Part shown: piece after piece, positions 50,181-58,203 of the stretch
How positions within the stretch are numbered: position 1 is the first letter of the stretch
Layout of the letters: every line of letters begins with the position of its first letter
Assembly (NCBI GenBank): GCA_017428265.1
Contig: JAFRRD010000013.1
Location: 1 to 58,372, forward strand
Length of the DNA: 58,372 nucleotides
Source: Lachnospiraceae bacterium
GTDB taxonomy: Bacteria > Bacillota > Clostridia > Lachnospirales > Lachnospiraceae
Direction: 5' to 3'
Notes under the pieces: model-generated
Told to the model about the DNA's origin: nothing
Databases searched by the model: none
The model's input: only the letters and a program-made list of their open reading frames with translations
Position numbers and translations under genes: made by a program

Positions 50181-51545
50181 TCAGTTGTCGTCGATCTCTT
50201 CCTGCAGCTTCTTCACGGCTGTGTCCAGCACTTCCTGTGCCGTGCCGCGGTTCTTCTCCAGTTTCTGGAGAGCATTCTTGATCTGGCTATCCATCGTACC
50301 CATCTCCTGGAAACTCGTGTAAGCCCAGGTGTACTCCAGCTGGCTGAAAGCGACCGAATACATCTCATTCGTCGCAATCGCATCCTTCACTTCCTGGCGT
50401 TCCAGTGCAGACTTGTGCGTCGGCAGATAGCCAGTGTTGAGTGCAAAGGTCGTGCTGTTTTCCACGTTTGCCATATACGTCATATACTTCCAGGCTGCCG
50501 TGACCTTAGACTCATCTTGGGTCAGCAGCACGAGCACGTTGCCGCCGAGTGCCATGGAGGGCGCAGAACCGAAGCTCGGCATTATGATCGCACCAAGTTC
50601 GAAGGTAGTCGTACCGGTCCAGCGGGCGATGCGGTTGGAAGAAGAGGCGACAAAAGCCAGGGTACCGCCGAGAAATGCATTCTCAGCAGCTGTCCCGTGC
50701 TTGCCTGAAGCCATGTAACCGGCGTCCACCAGGGATTTCCAGTAATCGGCGACCTCTATTGCCTTCTCGTTGTTGAAGATCGGCGTGATCTTGCCGTCAT
50801 TGTTTTTAATGATCTCGCAACCGTTTTGCATCAGCATGGATTTGAACAGCCAGGCTTCATCGTAGGTGTCGAAAGCCTTGAGTTTTGTATTGTCTCCGGC
50901 GCTTTCCATGACCTTGCCGCACACCTCATAAAATTCCGCCCAGGTCTTCGGCGGGTTTGTCATGTCGACGCCGGCCGCTTTCAGGATGTCCTTGTTGTAA
51001 TACATGACCTGAGTGGAAATGCCGTACGGCAGCGCACAGATACCCTGGCCCATGTAGTCGCAGTAATCCAGCATACCTTCGAAGATGTCGTTCGTATCGA
51101 AATCGTTCGTGGTCTTCAGCAGTTCACCGATCCGGAAATCGCCCTCGCCGCCGGAATACAGCTGGCCCGAACCCGTGACGACCACGTCAGGCTGCAGGCC
51201 TTTAAGCATCGCCGCGCTGACCTTGCTCGCCGTATCGGCATAGCTGCCGGAATAGGACAGCTCCACCTCCACGCCATATTCCTCAGAGAATTTCTTTGAC
51301 AGTTCTTCGAACAGTACGCCGCTGGCGCCACTGAGCGAATACCAGATTTCCAGTTTCTGGCCTCTGATATCGGCTTCGGTGCTCGGAGCCGGAGCTTCGG
51401 TCGAGCCCGGCTCGGGTGCTTTTGTCGTCGGGGCCGCCGTCTCCTCCTCGGTCGTTATGTTCACGTACTGGGATACGCAGCCGCCCGTCAGCGCCATGAC
51501 CAGCAGCGCTGCCAGGAATACCTTAAGCGTTTTTTTCAGCTTCAT
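50181..51545 (-). CDS. ABC sugar transporter solute-binding lipoprotein
   Basis: 454 residues, CUT1-type (family 1) receptor. Lipobox ALTGGC (Cys23), a Thr/Glu/Pro-rich spacer to about residue 62, then LEIWYSLSGASGVLFEELSKKF, GLQPDVVVTGSGQLYSG, CALPYGISTQVMYYNKDIL, PKTWAEFYEVCGKVM and ALGGNVLVLL. It captures an oligosaccharide, polyol or sugar phosphate outside the cell. ATG 51545 is used; a GTG one codon earlier is also possible. It works with the two permeases upstream and the ATPase at 56083. Confidence 0.94.
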   Translation of the reverse strand: MKLKKTLKVFLAALLVMALTGGCVSQYVNITTEEETAAPTTKAPEPGSTEAPAPSTEADIRGQKLEIWYSLSGASGVLFEELSKKFSEEYGVEVELSYSGSYADTASKVSAAMLKGLQPDVVVTGSGQLYSGGEGDFRIGELLKTTNDFDTNDIFEGMLDYCDYMGQGICALPYGISTQVMYYNKDILKAAGVDMTNPPKTWAEFYEVCGKVMESAGDNTKLKAFDTYDEAWLFKSMLMQNGCEIIKNNDGKITPIFNNEKAIEVADYWKSLVDAGYMASGKHGTAAENAFLGGTLAFVASSSNRIARWTGTTTFELGAIIMPSFGSAPSMALGGNVLVLLTQDESKVTAAWKYMTYMANVENSTTFALNTGYLPTHKSALERQEVKDAIATNEMYSVAFSQLEYTWAYTSFQEMGTMDSQIKNALQKLEKNRGTAQEVLDTAVKKLQEEIDDN

Positions 51546-51563
51546 CACTAATACCTCGTTTCC

Positions 51564-52406
51564 TTAAGATTTCATGCCGGTCAGCGTAATGGAACGCACC
51601 AGCTGCTTTTCAAAGAAGATAAAGACGATCAGGACCGGGAGGATGGTCATGACCGCAGCGGCCATCATCACCTGATATTCCGAGGAGGATTCCTGCGTCA
51701 GGTATTTCAGCCCGATCGGCAGGGTCCGGTAGGCGGTCTTGGAGGTGATGATCAGCGGCCAGGTGTAGCTCTTCCAGTTGCCCAGGAAGGAGAACAGCGT
51801 TGCCGTTGCAATGGCACCTTTGGTATTCGGGACCACGACCCGCATCATGATGCCGGTCGGCCCGCAGCCGTCCAGTTTGGCCGCATCAATCATATCCTGC
51901 GGGATCGAGGCAAAATAACTCATCAGCAGGAATGTCGTGAAGGCCGTCGTGATCTGCGGCAGGATGATACCGGCATAGGTATCGACGAGCCCCAGAGACG
52001 CGCAGAGCAGGTACATCGGGATCATCGTCACGACCATCGGCACAAACATCGTGGAGCGCATCAGCGCCGTGATGAACGCCTGGCCGGGCCATCTCAGGTG
52101 GACCAGTGAATAGGCCGCCAGGATGGAAATGATGATCTGCAGCGCCGTTTCCACGACCGTCGTGTAGATGCTGTTCCAATAGTAGCGCAGGAAGGGGATC
52201 ATCGAGAAAACCCGGCTGTAGTTCTTCCAGTTCCAGACGGACGGGATCCAGCGCGGCGGATACTGATAAACGTCCGCAGCGGTCTTGAACGACGACAGGA
52301 TCATCCACACAAAGGGGAAGATCATGGCCAGAGACAGGATCAGCAGAAGGATGAAGGTCGCCGGGTGACGGTTGTATGCGTATTTTGTTTTTGTTGCCTT
52401 GCTCAT
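51564..52406 (-). CDS. ABC sugar transporter permease 2 (MalG/UgpE type)
   Basis: 280 residues, six helices. The ATPase-docking EAA motif is recognisable as MIDAAKLDGCGPTGIMMRVVVPNTK. It starts MSKATKTKYAYN after AGGAGGTGC. An ATG six codons earlier lies before that ribosome site and is not used. It forms the channel with the permease encoded directly upstream, whose gene overlaps the upstream extension. Confidence 0.93.
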   Translation of the reverse strand: MSKATKTKYAYNRHPATFILLLILSLAMIFPFVWMILSSFKTAADVYQYPPRWIPSVWNWKNYSRVFSMIPFLRYYWNSIYTTVVETALQIIISILAAYSLVHLRWPGQAFITALMRSTMFVPMVVTMIPMYLLCASLGLVDTYAGIILPQITTAFTTFLLMSYFASIPQDMIDAAKLDGCGPTGIMMRVVVPNTKGAIATATLFSFLGNWKSYTWPLIITSKTAYRTLPIGLKYLTQESSSEYQVMMAAAVMTILPVLIVFIFFEKQLVRSITLTGMKS

Positions 52407-52416
52407 CACGCACCTC

Positions 52417-53367
52417 CTAGTCAATGTCCACGGTCTTGTGGGCGCCGACCAGGCTCTGGAACTGCGTCAGCACGAAGATCAGGGCAAAGAGCATCAGGGC
52501 ACAGGCGCAGGCCCTGCCCATACGGCCGTTCGTGAAGGCCAGTTCGTAAATGTAGGACACGATCAGCTTGGTCGAACCGAGCGGGCCGCCGTCCGGGGTC
52601 ATCACGTTGAATTCCGCGAAGACTTTGAAGCTGTTGATGATGCCCATCATGATGACGAAAGAGGTGATCGGCCGGAGGAGCGGGAATTTTACCTTCCAGA
52701 ACAGCTTCCATTCGCTGGCACCGTCAAGCTTCGCCGCTTCCGTATAGGAATCCGGGATATTCTGCAGGCCCGACAGGAAAAGGATGACGTTGTAGCCGAC
52801 ACCCTTCCAGAGGGAGAACAAAAGGATCGACCACAGTGCTGAGCTTTCGTGGTACAGCCACTGGCTGCCGGGAAGCCCCAACCAGCCAAGGATCTGGTTG
52901 AAGGGTCCTACGTTCGGATCGTAGAACCAGATCCAGATGAGGGACGACGCAACCATCGGGACGACGACCGGCGCAAAGAAGGACGAACGGAAGAATTTCT
53001 TCCCCTTGATGTTCTTATCCAGCAGCACCGCAAGGAAGAGGGCGAGCGCCGTATCCAGCGTCAGCTTCATCGCGGAGTACTTTACCGTATTCAAAAGGCT
53101 CTTCCAGAAGTCCTCTTCCCCCAGCAGGTACTTATAGTTGTCCAGTTTGATGTAGTTCAGCGTCCTGGTCTTCAGATTAAAGTTCGTGAAGCTCAGTTCC
53201 ACGACGTCGATGACCGGCAGGATGAAGGTAAAGACCATGAAGGCGAGCGTCGGCACGATAAAGAGGATGCTGACGAGGACTTCATTCGTCTGATACTCCC
53301 TGCCGAACAATCTGATCTTGTTCTTTTTGGCAGGCGCAGCTTTCTGCGCGCTTGGTACACTGCTCAT
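52417..53367 (-). CDS. ABC sugar transporter permease 1 (MalF/UgpA type)
   Basis: 316 residues, six helices plus a charged N terminus (PSAQKAAPAKKNKIRLFGR). The EAA motif is YTEAAKLDGASEWKLFWKVKFPLL. Other typical stretches are IPTLAFMVFTFILPV in helix 1 and APVVVPMVASSLIWIWFYDP. AAGGAG precedes the ATG, which overlaps the stop of the GGDG kinase-like gene. Confidence 0.94.
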   Translation of the reverse strand: MSSVPSAQKAAPAKKNKIRLFGREYQTNEVLVSILFIVPTLAFMVFTFILPVIDVVELSFTNFNLKTRTLNYIKLDNYKYLLGEEDFWKSLLNTVKYSAMKLTLDTALALFLAVLLDKNIKGKKFFRSSFFAPVVVPMVASSLIWIWFYDPNVGPFNQILGWLGLPGSQWLYHESSALWSILLFSLWKGVGYNVILFLSGLQNIPDSYTEAAKLDGASEWKLFWKVKFPLLRPITSFVIMMGIINSFKVFAEFNVMTPDGGPLGSTKLIVSYIYELAFTNGRMGRACACALMLFALIFVLTQFQSLVGAHKTVDID

Positions 53368-54323
53368 AGGGTACTCCTTTTCAGGACCCGGATCACATCC
53401 GGTACATAGTGCAGGGTCACGCTGCCCTCCGGCAGCAAATACGGATTACCGTCTGCAACGGCGCAGACGTCATCGTTTAAGTTATCTAGGCGGAGCCTGC
53501 TCTCTTCGGTGAAAAGCAGCTGTGCGCCGGGGCGCCAGGAGGAAATGCCACTGTCATCGTCTTCCATGCTCACGACGGGATGCGGGCTGACATAGGCCGC
53601 GGCCGTAAACGACGAGTCCTTGGTATAGCACAGGATCCCGGTATACGTTCTGCCGTAGAAATTATCCGGTGCGATCGGGCACGCCGCCAGCTGTGCCGCC
53701 GTGAAGGGAAGCTCCAGGGACTTTCCGTCCAGGCTCACGGAAGGCGCTCCCCGGAAGAGGTCCTTCACCGGTACTTCTTCCACGGTCTCGCCGCGCTCTG
53801 CCAGAGCCCGCGCCGCATAAGTCTTCATGGAACCGTCGGCTGCGGTGCCGAGGAAGGTATTCCCGATCACAAGGTCGTTGAAGGCGTAAGCGATGTGTCT
53901 GCCTTCCGCGTCCAGCGCTTCGACCGCGCCGAGCCGCACCCTCTTCAGCGATTCGGGATCCGGCAGATCATTTGCCGTAAAGCTCACGATCGGTCCGACG
54001 TTCGCGGTCCCGGCGCCGATCCCGAGGATCGGGACCGTACTGCCCTCCCGGATCAGGCACTCCGCCGCATAGGCTGCGGCGCCGTCGCCGCCGACCGCAA
54101 CGAGAAGTTTCGGGCGGACGCTCAGCAGGGCTCTGATCGCTGCATTCAGGCGGGGCACATAGCCTGCCGGTTTTTCCGGGACGAGGCAGCGGGGAAGCTT
54201 TTCTCCGCCGAAGCCGGCCGCGCCGTAGAGTTCATGGCTGCTCCAGGCTTTGCAAATCTTTGTAAGCGCCGCCGCGGCTTTCCCGCCGCCGGCGTTCATA
54301 TTGGCAAAAACAGCGATCTTCAT
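53364..54323 (-). CDS. ATP-NAD kinase/AcoX-like protein
   Basis: 319 residues. The N terminus KIAVFANMNAGGGKAA and LLVAVGGDGAAAYAAECL carry the GGDG motif of the NAD kinase/diacylglycerol kinase superfamily. GIGAGTANVGPI, AFNDLVIGNTFLG and ADGN follow in the expected order. It resembles the COG3199/AcoX group, whose function is not well settled. It overlaps the MDR dehydrogenase stop and the permease start by four bases each, so all are translationally linked. Whether it phosphorylates NAD, a sugar or something else cannot be told. Confidence 0.78.
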   Translation of the reverse strand: MKIAVFANMNAGGGKAAAALTKICKAWSSHELYGAAGFGGEKLPRCLVPEKPAGYVPRLNAAIRALLSVRPKLLVAVGGDGAAAYAAECLIREGSTVPILGIGAGTANVGPIVSFTANDLPDPESLKRVRLGAVEALDAEGRHIAYAFNDLVIGNTFLGTAADGSMKTYAARALAERGETVEEVPVKDLFRGAPSVSLDGKSLELPFTAAQLAACPIAPDNFYGRTYTGILCYTKDSSFTAAAYVSPHPVVSMEDDDSGISSWRPGAQLLFTEESRLRLDNLNDDVCAVADGNPYLLPEGSVTLHYVPDVIRVLKRSTL

Positions 54324-55291
54324 GGCTCGATCATGATCTTGAAGGCCTCACCCTTTGCCAGGGTCTCCATGGCCTCCTGCCCCTTTTCCAGCGGGAAGCG
54401 GTGGGTGATCAGGGCCTGATAACGGGCCGGATTCTTTTTGATCATGGCAAAGGCGCGGCGGAAGGCCGGCATGGCGAAGCCGCTGCAGCCCATGATCTGA
54501 ACGAAGCGGTAATGCAGGGCCTTGGCCGGGATCGGCAGGACCGTGTCGGAGGGCAGGCCGGCGAAGACGTGGACCTTGCCGCCGCTCCTGACCTTGTTCA
54601 CCGCCTCCAGGATCAGCGCCGGAATGTTGACCGCAACGATGATCTTATCGAATTTCTCCTTCGCATACCAGGCGTCGGTCGTGTCGCAGGGGATGCCCCA
54701 TTCCCGGAGTTTCGCCTGCCGGTCGGGATTGATCTCGCCGACACAGACCGCTATGCCCTGCTCTAGCAGTGTCATGGCGGCCAGCGTGCCCATGGGGCCG
54801 CCGCCGACGATAAGGACATGATCGGAAGGTCTGATCTCCAGCTGATCGAGCGCGGTCAGCACGCAGGCGAGCGGTTCGGTCAGCGCGTAGACGTAGTCGG
54901 GACCTTCCAGTCTGATGACGCCGCGTTCCACGAAGGAAAGCGGGACTTCGACCGTCTCGCAGAAGGCGCCGGTCGTCACGTAGTCTTTATTTTCACACAG
55001 TTCCGGCACGCCCGAGCGGCACATTTCACACTCGCCGCATTCGCCGTAGGGGGCGACCACAACGTAGTCGCCGGGCCTGTAGCCGGTCTCTTCGGGGGTT
55101 CTCTCCACCTGCCCATAGAATTCGTGGCCGAGGATCGTCGGGGGCTTGAAGTAGGGGTGTCCCTGCTTCCAGGTCTTCAGGTCGGTGCCGCAGATGGTGC
55201 AGCCGAGCACCTTTACGAGGAAGGGGCCGTCCGGCTTCGGGATCTCCCGGACTTCCATCTGCTGGTCGCCGATGTACATGAGTGCTTTCAT
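54320..55291 (-). CDS. Zinc-dependent MDR alcohol/polyol dehydrogenase
   Basis: 323 residues. Catalytic zinc ligands in GCTICGTDLKTW (Cys) and TILGHEFYG (His-Glu). Structural zinc Cys in GECGECEMCRSGVPELC. NAD-binding VLIVGGGPMGTLAAMTLL, with Glu in VGEINPDRQ favouring NAD. It is like sorbitol/threonine dehydrogenases (GatD/Tdh type) but shorter than most. It probably oxidises a polyol or sugar of the operon. The 48-base gap upstream holds the CTTGTATAGA motif shared with the operon promoter. Confidence 0.92.
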   Translation of the reverse strand: MKALMYIGDQQMEVREIPKPDGPFLVKVLGCTICGTDLKTWKQGHPYFKPPTILGHEFYGQVERTPEETGYRPGDYVVVAPYGECGECEMCRSGVPELCENKDYVTTGAFCETVEVPLSFVERGVIRLEGPDYVYALTEPLACVLTALDQLEIRPSDHVLIVGGGPMGTLAAMTLLEQGIAVCVGEINPDRQAKLREWGIPCDTTDAWYAKEKFDKIIVAVNIPALILEAVNKVRSGGKVHVFAGLPSDTVLPIPAKALHYRFVQIMGCSGFAMPAFRRAFAMIKKNPARYQALITHRFPLEKGQEAMETLAKGEAFKIMIEP

Positions 55292-55302
55292 AAAATGCCT
55301 TT

Positions 55303-55319
55303 CTTGTATAGATTTCGAT
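55303..55319. promoter_or_regulatory. Copy of an operon-promoter motif before the MDR gene
   Basis: CTTGTATAGATTTCGAT matches CTTGTATAGAATTTGAT at the operon promoter (57450-57466) in 15 of 17 positions. A repeated regulator site or an internal promoter is possible. Confidence 0.4.
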
Positions 55320-55338
55320 CAGTGCGGAAACTGTTTTT

Positions 55339-56067
55339 TCATTCTCCCCGGAGGATCCTGTTCAGGCGGGCGATGCGTTCCAGCCTGTCTTCGCTCTGGA
55401 AGAGGTTCCGGCCGAAGCAAAGGCCCTTCACGCCGGCACTCACGGCTGCCTTCGCCGTGTCGAAAATGTCGCTTCCCTTGGGGCCGCCGGCCAGGATGAT
55501 CGGCGCGGGGCAGTTCTCCACGACGGTCTCGAAATTCTCGGTGTAGAAGGCCTTCACGACGTCCGCGCCCAGCTCGGCCGCGACGCGCGCGCCGTTCGCC
55601 TGGATGTCGAAGGTCTGGGTCTTCTCATAGTCGGCCGCGAGGATCTCCACGATGACGGGGATGCTCAGGCGGTGGTAGGCGTCGATAGCGGTCGCCGCGT
55701 CCTGAATGGAGGCGTAGTCCACGCCGCCGAGGACCATCATCATGACCACCGCGTCCGCACCCATTGCAAGCGCCGTCTCGGGGCTCACGTGATTCTTCTG
55801 CACGCCGGTGAATTCGGTCGCCATCGCGGTACCGCCGGAGGAGGTCCGGAGGATAAGTTTCTTGTGCAGGATCTCCTCTTCCGCCAGATGCGCGATCCCG
55901 ACGTTCACGAGGAAGGCGTCCAGTTCGCTGTCCGCGCACTTGGCGAGAAGGGCTTTCGTGTCCTTAAGGCCTTCCACGAGGCCGATCTGCGGCAGGTCGG
56001 TCGCCATCGCAAAGAGCTTGCCGCCGTTCGAGAACAGTTTTTCGGTATTTCTTCTCAGTCCGTTCAT
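55339..56067 (-). CDS. Class I aldolase of the DhnA/LsrF/DeoC group
   Basis: 242 residues, TIM barrel. The N terminus LFAMATDLPQIGLVEGLKD, then MGADAVVMMMVLGGVDY, VIVEILA, GADVVKAFYTE with a Lys in the Schiff-base position, and ILAGGPKG with the phosphate-binding glycine loop. It looks related to COG1830 aldolases (LsrF, fructose-bisphosphate class I), which cleave or thiolyse phosphorylated keto sugars. It is second in the operon, 15 bases after the ATPase gene. Confidence 0.86.
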   Translation of the reverse strand: MNGLRRNTEKLFSNGGKLFAMATDLPQIGLVEGLKDTKALLAKCADSELDAFLVNVGIAHLAEEEILHKKLILRTSSGGTAMATEFTGVQKNHVSPETALAMGADAVVMMMVLGGVDYASIQDAATAIDAYHRLSIPVIVEILAADYEKTQTFDIQANGARVAAELGADVVKAFYTENFETVVENCPAPIILAGGPKGSDIFDTAKAAVSAGVKGLCFGRNLFQSEDRLERIARLNRILRGE

Positions 56068-56082
56068 TTATCGCAGCCCCCT

Positions 56083-57264
56083 TCAGTCAAACTCGAGGTT
56101 CCTGTCGGTCTCTTTGGAGAAAATGTGCGCCACCCGGCCGCCGAAGGTGAAATGCACCCTGTCGCCGATCCGGTAGTCGACACTGGCATCGGCCGTCGGG
56201 ACGATGATGATCACGTCCCTGCCCGCTGCCGTCACATGCAGGTGGACCGAGGAGCCCATCATTTCCGCAACGTCGATCACGGCCTCGATGCCTTTGTCGG
56301 CGATGGCCGTGTGCTCCGGACGGACGCCCAGGGTCACGGTCTGGCTCTGCACGTTCCTCTTCGCCAGGCGCTCTTCCTTGTCGGGCGCCAGTTCGACCTT
56401 CTCGCCGTCCAGTTCCACGAAAAACTTATCGCCCTCGCGGATGAGTTCAGCGTCGAAGAAGTTCATCACCGGCATGCCGATAAAGCCCGCCACGAAAAGG
56501 TTTGCCGGATGGTTGAAAACATCCTGCGGCGTGCCGATCTGCTGGATGAAGCCGTCCTTCATGATGACGATGCGGTCGCCGAGGGTCATGGCTTCGGTCT
56601 GGTCGTGGGTGACGTAAATGAAGGTGGTATTGATGCGCTGGCGCAGCTTGATGATCTCCGCGCGCATCTCATTTCTCAGCTTCGCATCAAGGTTCGACAG
56701 CGGTTCGTCCATCAGCATGACCTTCGGGTCGCGGACGATGGCGCGGCCGATGGCGACTCGCTGGCGCTGGCCGCCGGACAGGGCTTTCGGCTTTCTTTCC
56801 AGGTAATCGGTGATGTCGAGGATCTCCGCCGCCTCACGCACGCGCCTCTCGATCTCCTTTTTGTCCACCTTCTGGAGCTTCAGCGAGAAGGCCATGTTCT
56901 CGAACACGGTCATGTGCGGGTACAGGGCGTAGTTCTGGAAGACCATGGCAATATCGCGGTCCTTCGGGGCCACGTCGTTCATGAATTTTCCGTCGATATA
57001 GAGTTCGCCGGCGGTGATCTCCTCAAGACCGGCAACCATGCGCAGGGTGGTGGATTTGCCGCAGCCGGAAGGACCGACCAGCACGATGAATTCCTTGTCG
57101 GCGATGTCCAGGCTGAATTCCTGCACCGCAACGACGCCTTCATCGGTGATCTGAAGATTCACCTTCTTCTCCGGTGCGGCGTCCTTGTTTTTCTTTTTGG
57201 ACTTTTTGTCCTCTCCGCTGAAAGGATAGATTTTTTTGATGTTTTTCAGCTCGACGCTTGCCAT
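56083..57264 (-). CDS. ugpC: ABC sugar transporter ATP-binding protein (UgpC/MsmK type)
   Basis: 393 residues. Walker A GPSGCGKST, Q-loop MVFQNYALYPHM, signature ALSGGQRQRVAIGRAI, Walker B VMLMDEPLSNLDAKLR, switch THDQTEAMTLG, then the C-terminal MalK-like regulatory domain (residues 245-390). A 27-residue Lys-rich insertion (GEDKKSKKKNK..) splits the first beta sheet near residue 17, which is longer than usual. The start MASVELKNIKKIYP matches the family, although its ribosome site is weak. It energises the permeases encoded downstream and is the first gene of the operon. Confidence 0.93.
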   Translation of the reverse strand: MASVELKNIKKIYPFSGEDKKSKKKNKDAAPEKKVNLQITDEGVVAVQEFSLDIADKEFIVLVGPSGCGKSTTLRMVAGLEEITAGELYIDGKFMNDVAPKDRDIAMVFQNYALYPHMTVFENMAFSLKLQKVDKKEIERRVREAAEILDITDYLERKPKALSGGQRQRVAIGRAIVRDPKVMLMDEPLSNLDAKLRNEMRAEIIKLRQRINTTFIYVTHDQTEAMTLGDRIVIMKDGFIQQIGTPQDVFNHPANLFVAGFIGMPVMNFFDAELIREGDKFFVELDGEKVELAPDKEERLAKRNVQSQTVTLGVRPEHTAIADKGIEAVIDVAEMMGSSVHLHVTAAGRDVIIIVPTADASVDYRIGDRVHFTFGGRVAHIFSKETDRNLEFD

Positions 57265-57440
57265 TTTTACGGCTCTGCCTGCTCTGCCTCCGCAAAAAGC
57301 AGGCTCGCGGCATCTTTTTGGATGCACCGCATTACGGCAGGTCTCCACACTGCCGCACCCTGAGCCCGGGATCACGTTCCTCCCCTGTGATGAGCGGCTG
57401 CCAGAAAGTGGAGTGGCCGCCGCCACTGGTTTATGGCTAT

Positions 57441-57469
57441 ATTTTATCACTTGTATAGAATTTGATAAA
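57441..57469 (-). promoter_or_regulatory. Sugar operon promoter with overlapping dyad
   Basis: Minus-strand TTTATC (57464-57469), 17 nt, TAAAAT (57441-57446), with TG one base upstream of the -10 (extended). The inverted repeat TTTATCA-N13-TGATAAA (57443-57469) covers both elements, as expected for a repressor site. The leader to the ATPase start is about 170 nt, GC-rich and able to form hairpins. The SorC protein is the obvious candidate regulator. Confidence 0.6.
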
Positions 57470-57662
57470 GTAATATTTCTTTAGAATAAAAGGACATTTT
57501 CCCAGATTTCGGGTTTCCGCGTGCACGGAAAATCTGTTTTGACGGATGCGCCGCTTTGTGGTAGGATAAAGAAACAGCCTCCGGAGAGGCTGGAACAAAC
57601 GGCGCCGCAGGAACTTCATCTCCGGGCCGGACGCCGCAGATCAAGCATACGAGGTCAATTCC
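57470..57662 (+). promoter_or_regulatory. Promoter and leader of the csoR-type gene
   Basis: TTGACG (57539-57544), 17 nt, TAGGAT (57562-57567), followed by a small hairpin CAGCCTC/GAGGCTG (57576-57592) in the leader. A CsoR-type operator may lie here but I could not pick out a clean dyad. Nothing else is seen between 57470 and 57538. Confidence 0.55.
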
Positions 57663-58022
57663 ATGGCGCTTTCCACCCATACCCATACCGATGCCGAAGG
57701 GCACGTTATCACGCATACGCACGAAGTCCACGAAGAGGGGCATCACGCTCACGGCCACTACCATTCTCCCGAGGAAAAAAAAAAACAGCTCAACCGCCTG
57801 TCCAAGGCGATCGGGCACCTGCAGCACGTCAAAGTCATGATGGAAAATGACGAGGACTGTGCGGACGTTCTGATGCAGCTTTCCGCGGTCAATTCCGCCC
57901 TGCGGAGCCTCGGCAAGGCCATCATCAACGAGCACATGACGCACTGCATCACCCACGCCCTTGAGGACGGCGATACCAAGGCCGTCGAAGACTTCCAGAA
58001 GGCCGTGGAAAAGTTCATCTAA
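57663..58022 (+). CDS. CsoR/RcnR-family metal-sensing repressor with His-rich N terminus
   Basis: 119 residues. The C-terminal 80 form the four-helix CsoR fold (RLSKAIGHLQHVKVMMENDEDC..). The metal ligands Cys66, His91 and Cys95 match the Cys-His-Cys set of copper-type CsoR. The first 34 residues carry 11 His in THTH/HHAHGHYH patterns and could bind Ni, Zn, Cu or Co. Apo-protein binds DNA and metal releases it. No efflux pump or chaperone gene is in view, so its target is elsewhere or beyond the IS element. GAGG precedes the ATG. Confidence 0.92.
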   Translation: MALSTHTHTDAEGHVITHTHEVHEEGHHAHGHYHSPEEKKKQLNRLSKAIGHLQHVKVMMENDEDCADVLMQLSAVNSALRSLGKAIINEHMTHCITHALEDGDTKAVEDFQKAVEKFI

Positions 58023-58051
58023 GCCTTCTCTTTTGAAACATCCGGAAAATC

Positions 58052-58085
58052 AAAAAAGCCTTCCCGAATCAGGGAAGGCTTTTTT
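58052..58085 (+). terminator. Terminator of the csoR-type gene
   Basis: AAAAAAGCCTTCCC, loop GAATCA, GGGAAGGCTTTTTT. The symmetry suits both directions. Confidence 0.9.
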
Positions 58086-58136
58086 ATGTATAGTGGTGAA
58101 TTATACTATCAAGTGCAACAGATAAAAAAATGAAAA

Positions 58137-58203
58137 GTTCATACGAATCTCATGTAGAATGAAGCTACCACACACCAATCCACAAAGGAGAATTCGTATG
58201 AAC
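58137..58203 (+). promoter_or_regulatory. Hairpin sequestering the transposase start
   Basis: GTTCATACGAATCTC (58137-58151) pairs with GAGAATTCGTATGAAC (58188-58203) apart from one bulged base. The right arm covers part of the AAAGGAG site and the ATG. Such structures keep read-through mRNA from making transposase. Confidence 0.65.

Noticed and set aside
55672-57363. 563-codon open frame on the plus strand
   Set aside because: Antisense to the aldolase and ABC ATPase genes, which carry all expected motifs.
57265-57450. N-terminal extension of the ABC ATPase, including a GTG near 57376 with GGGGAGG before it
   Set aside because: UgpC/MsmK proteins begin at MASVELKN. The extension is Cys/Arg-rich and looks like the untranslated leader. 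The ribosome-like site is noted but not enough.
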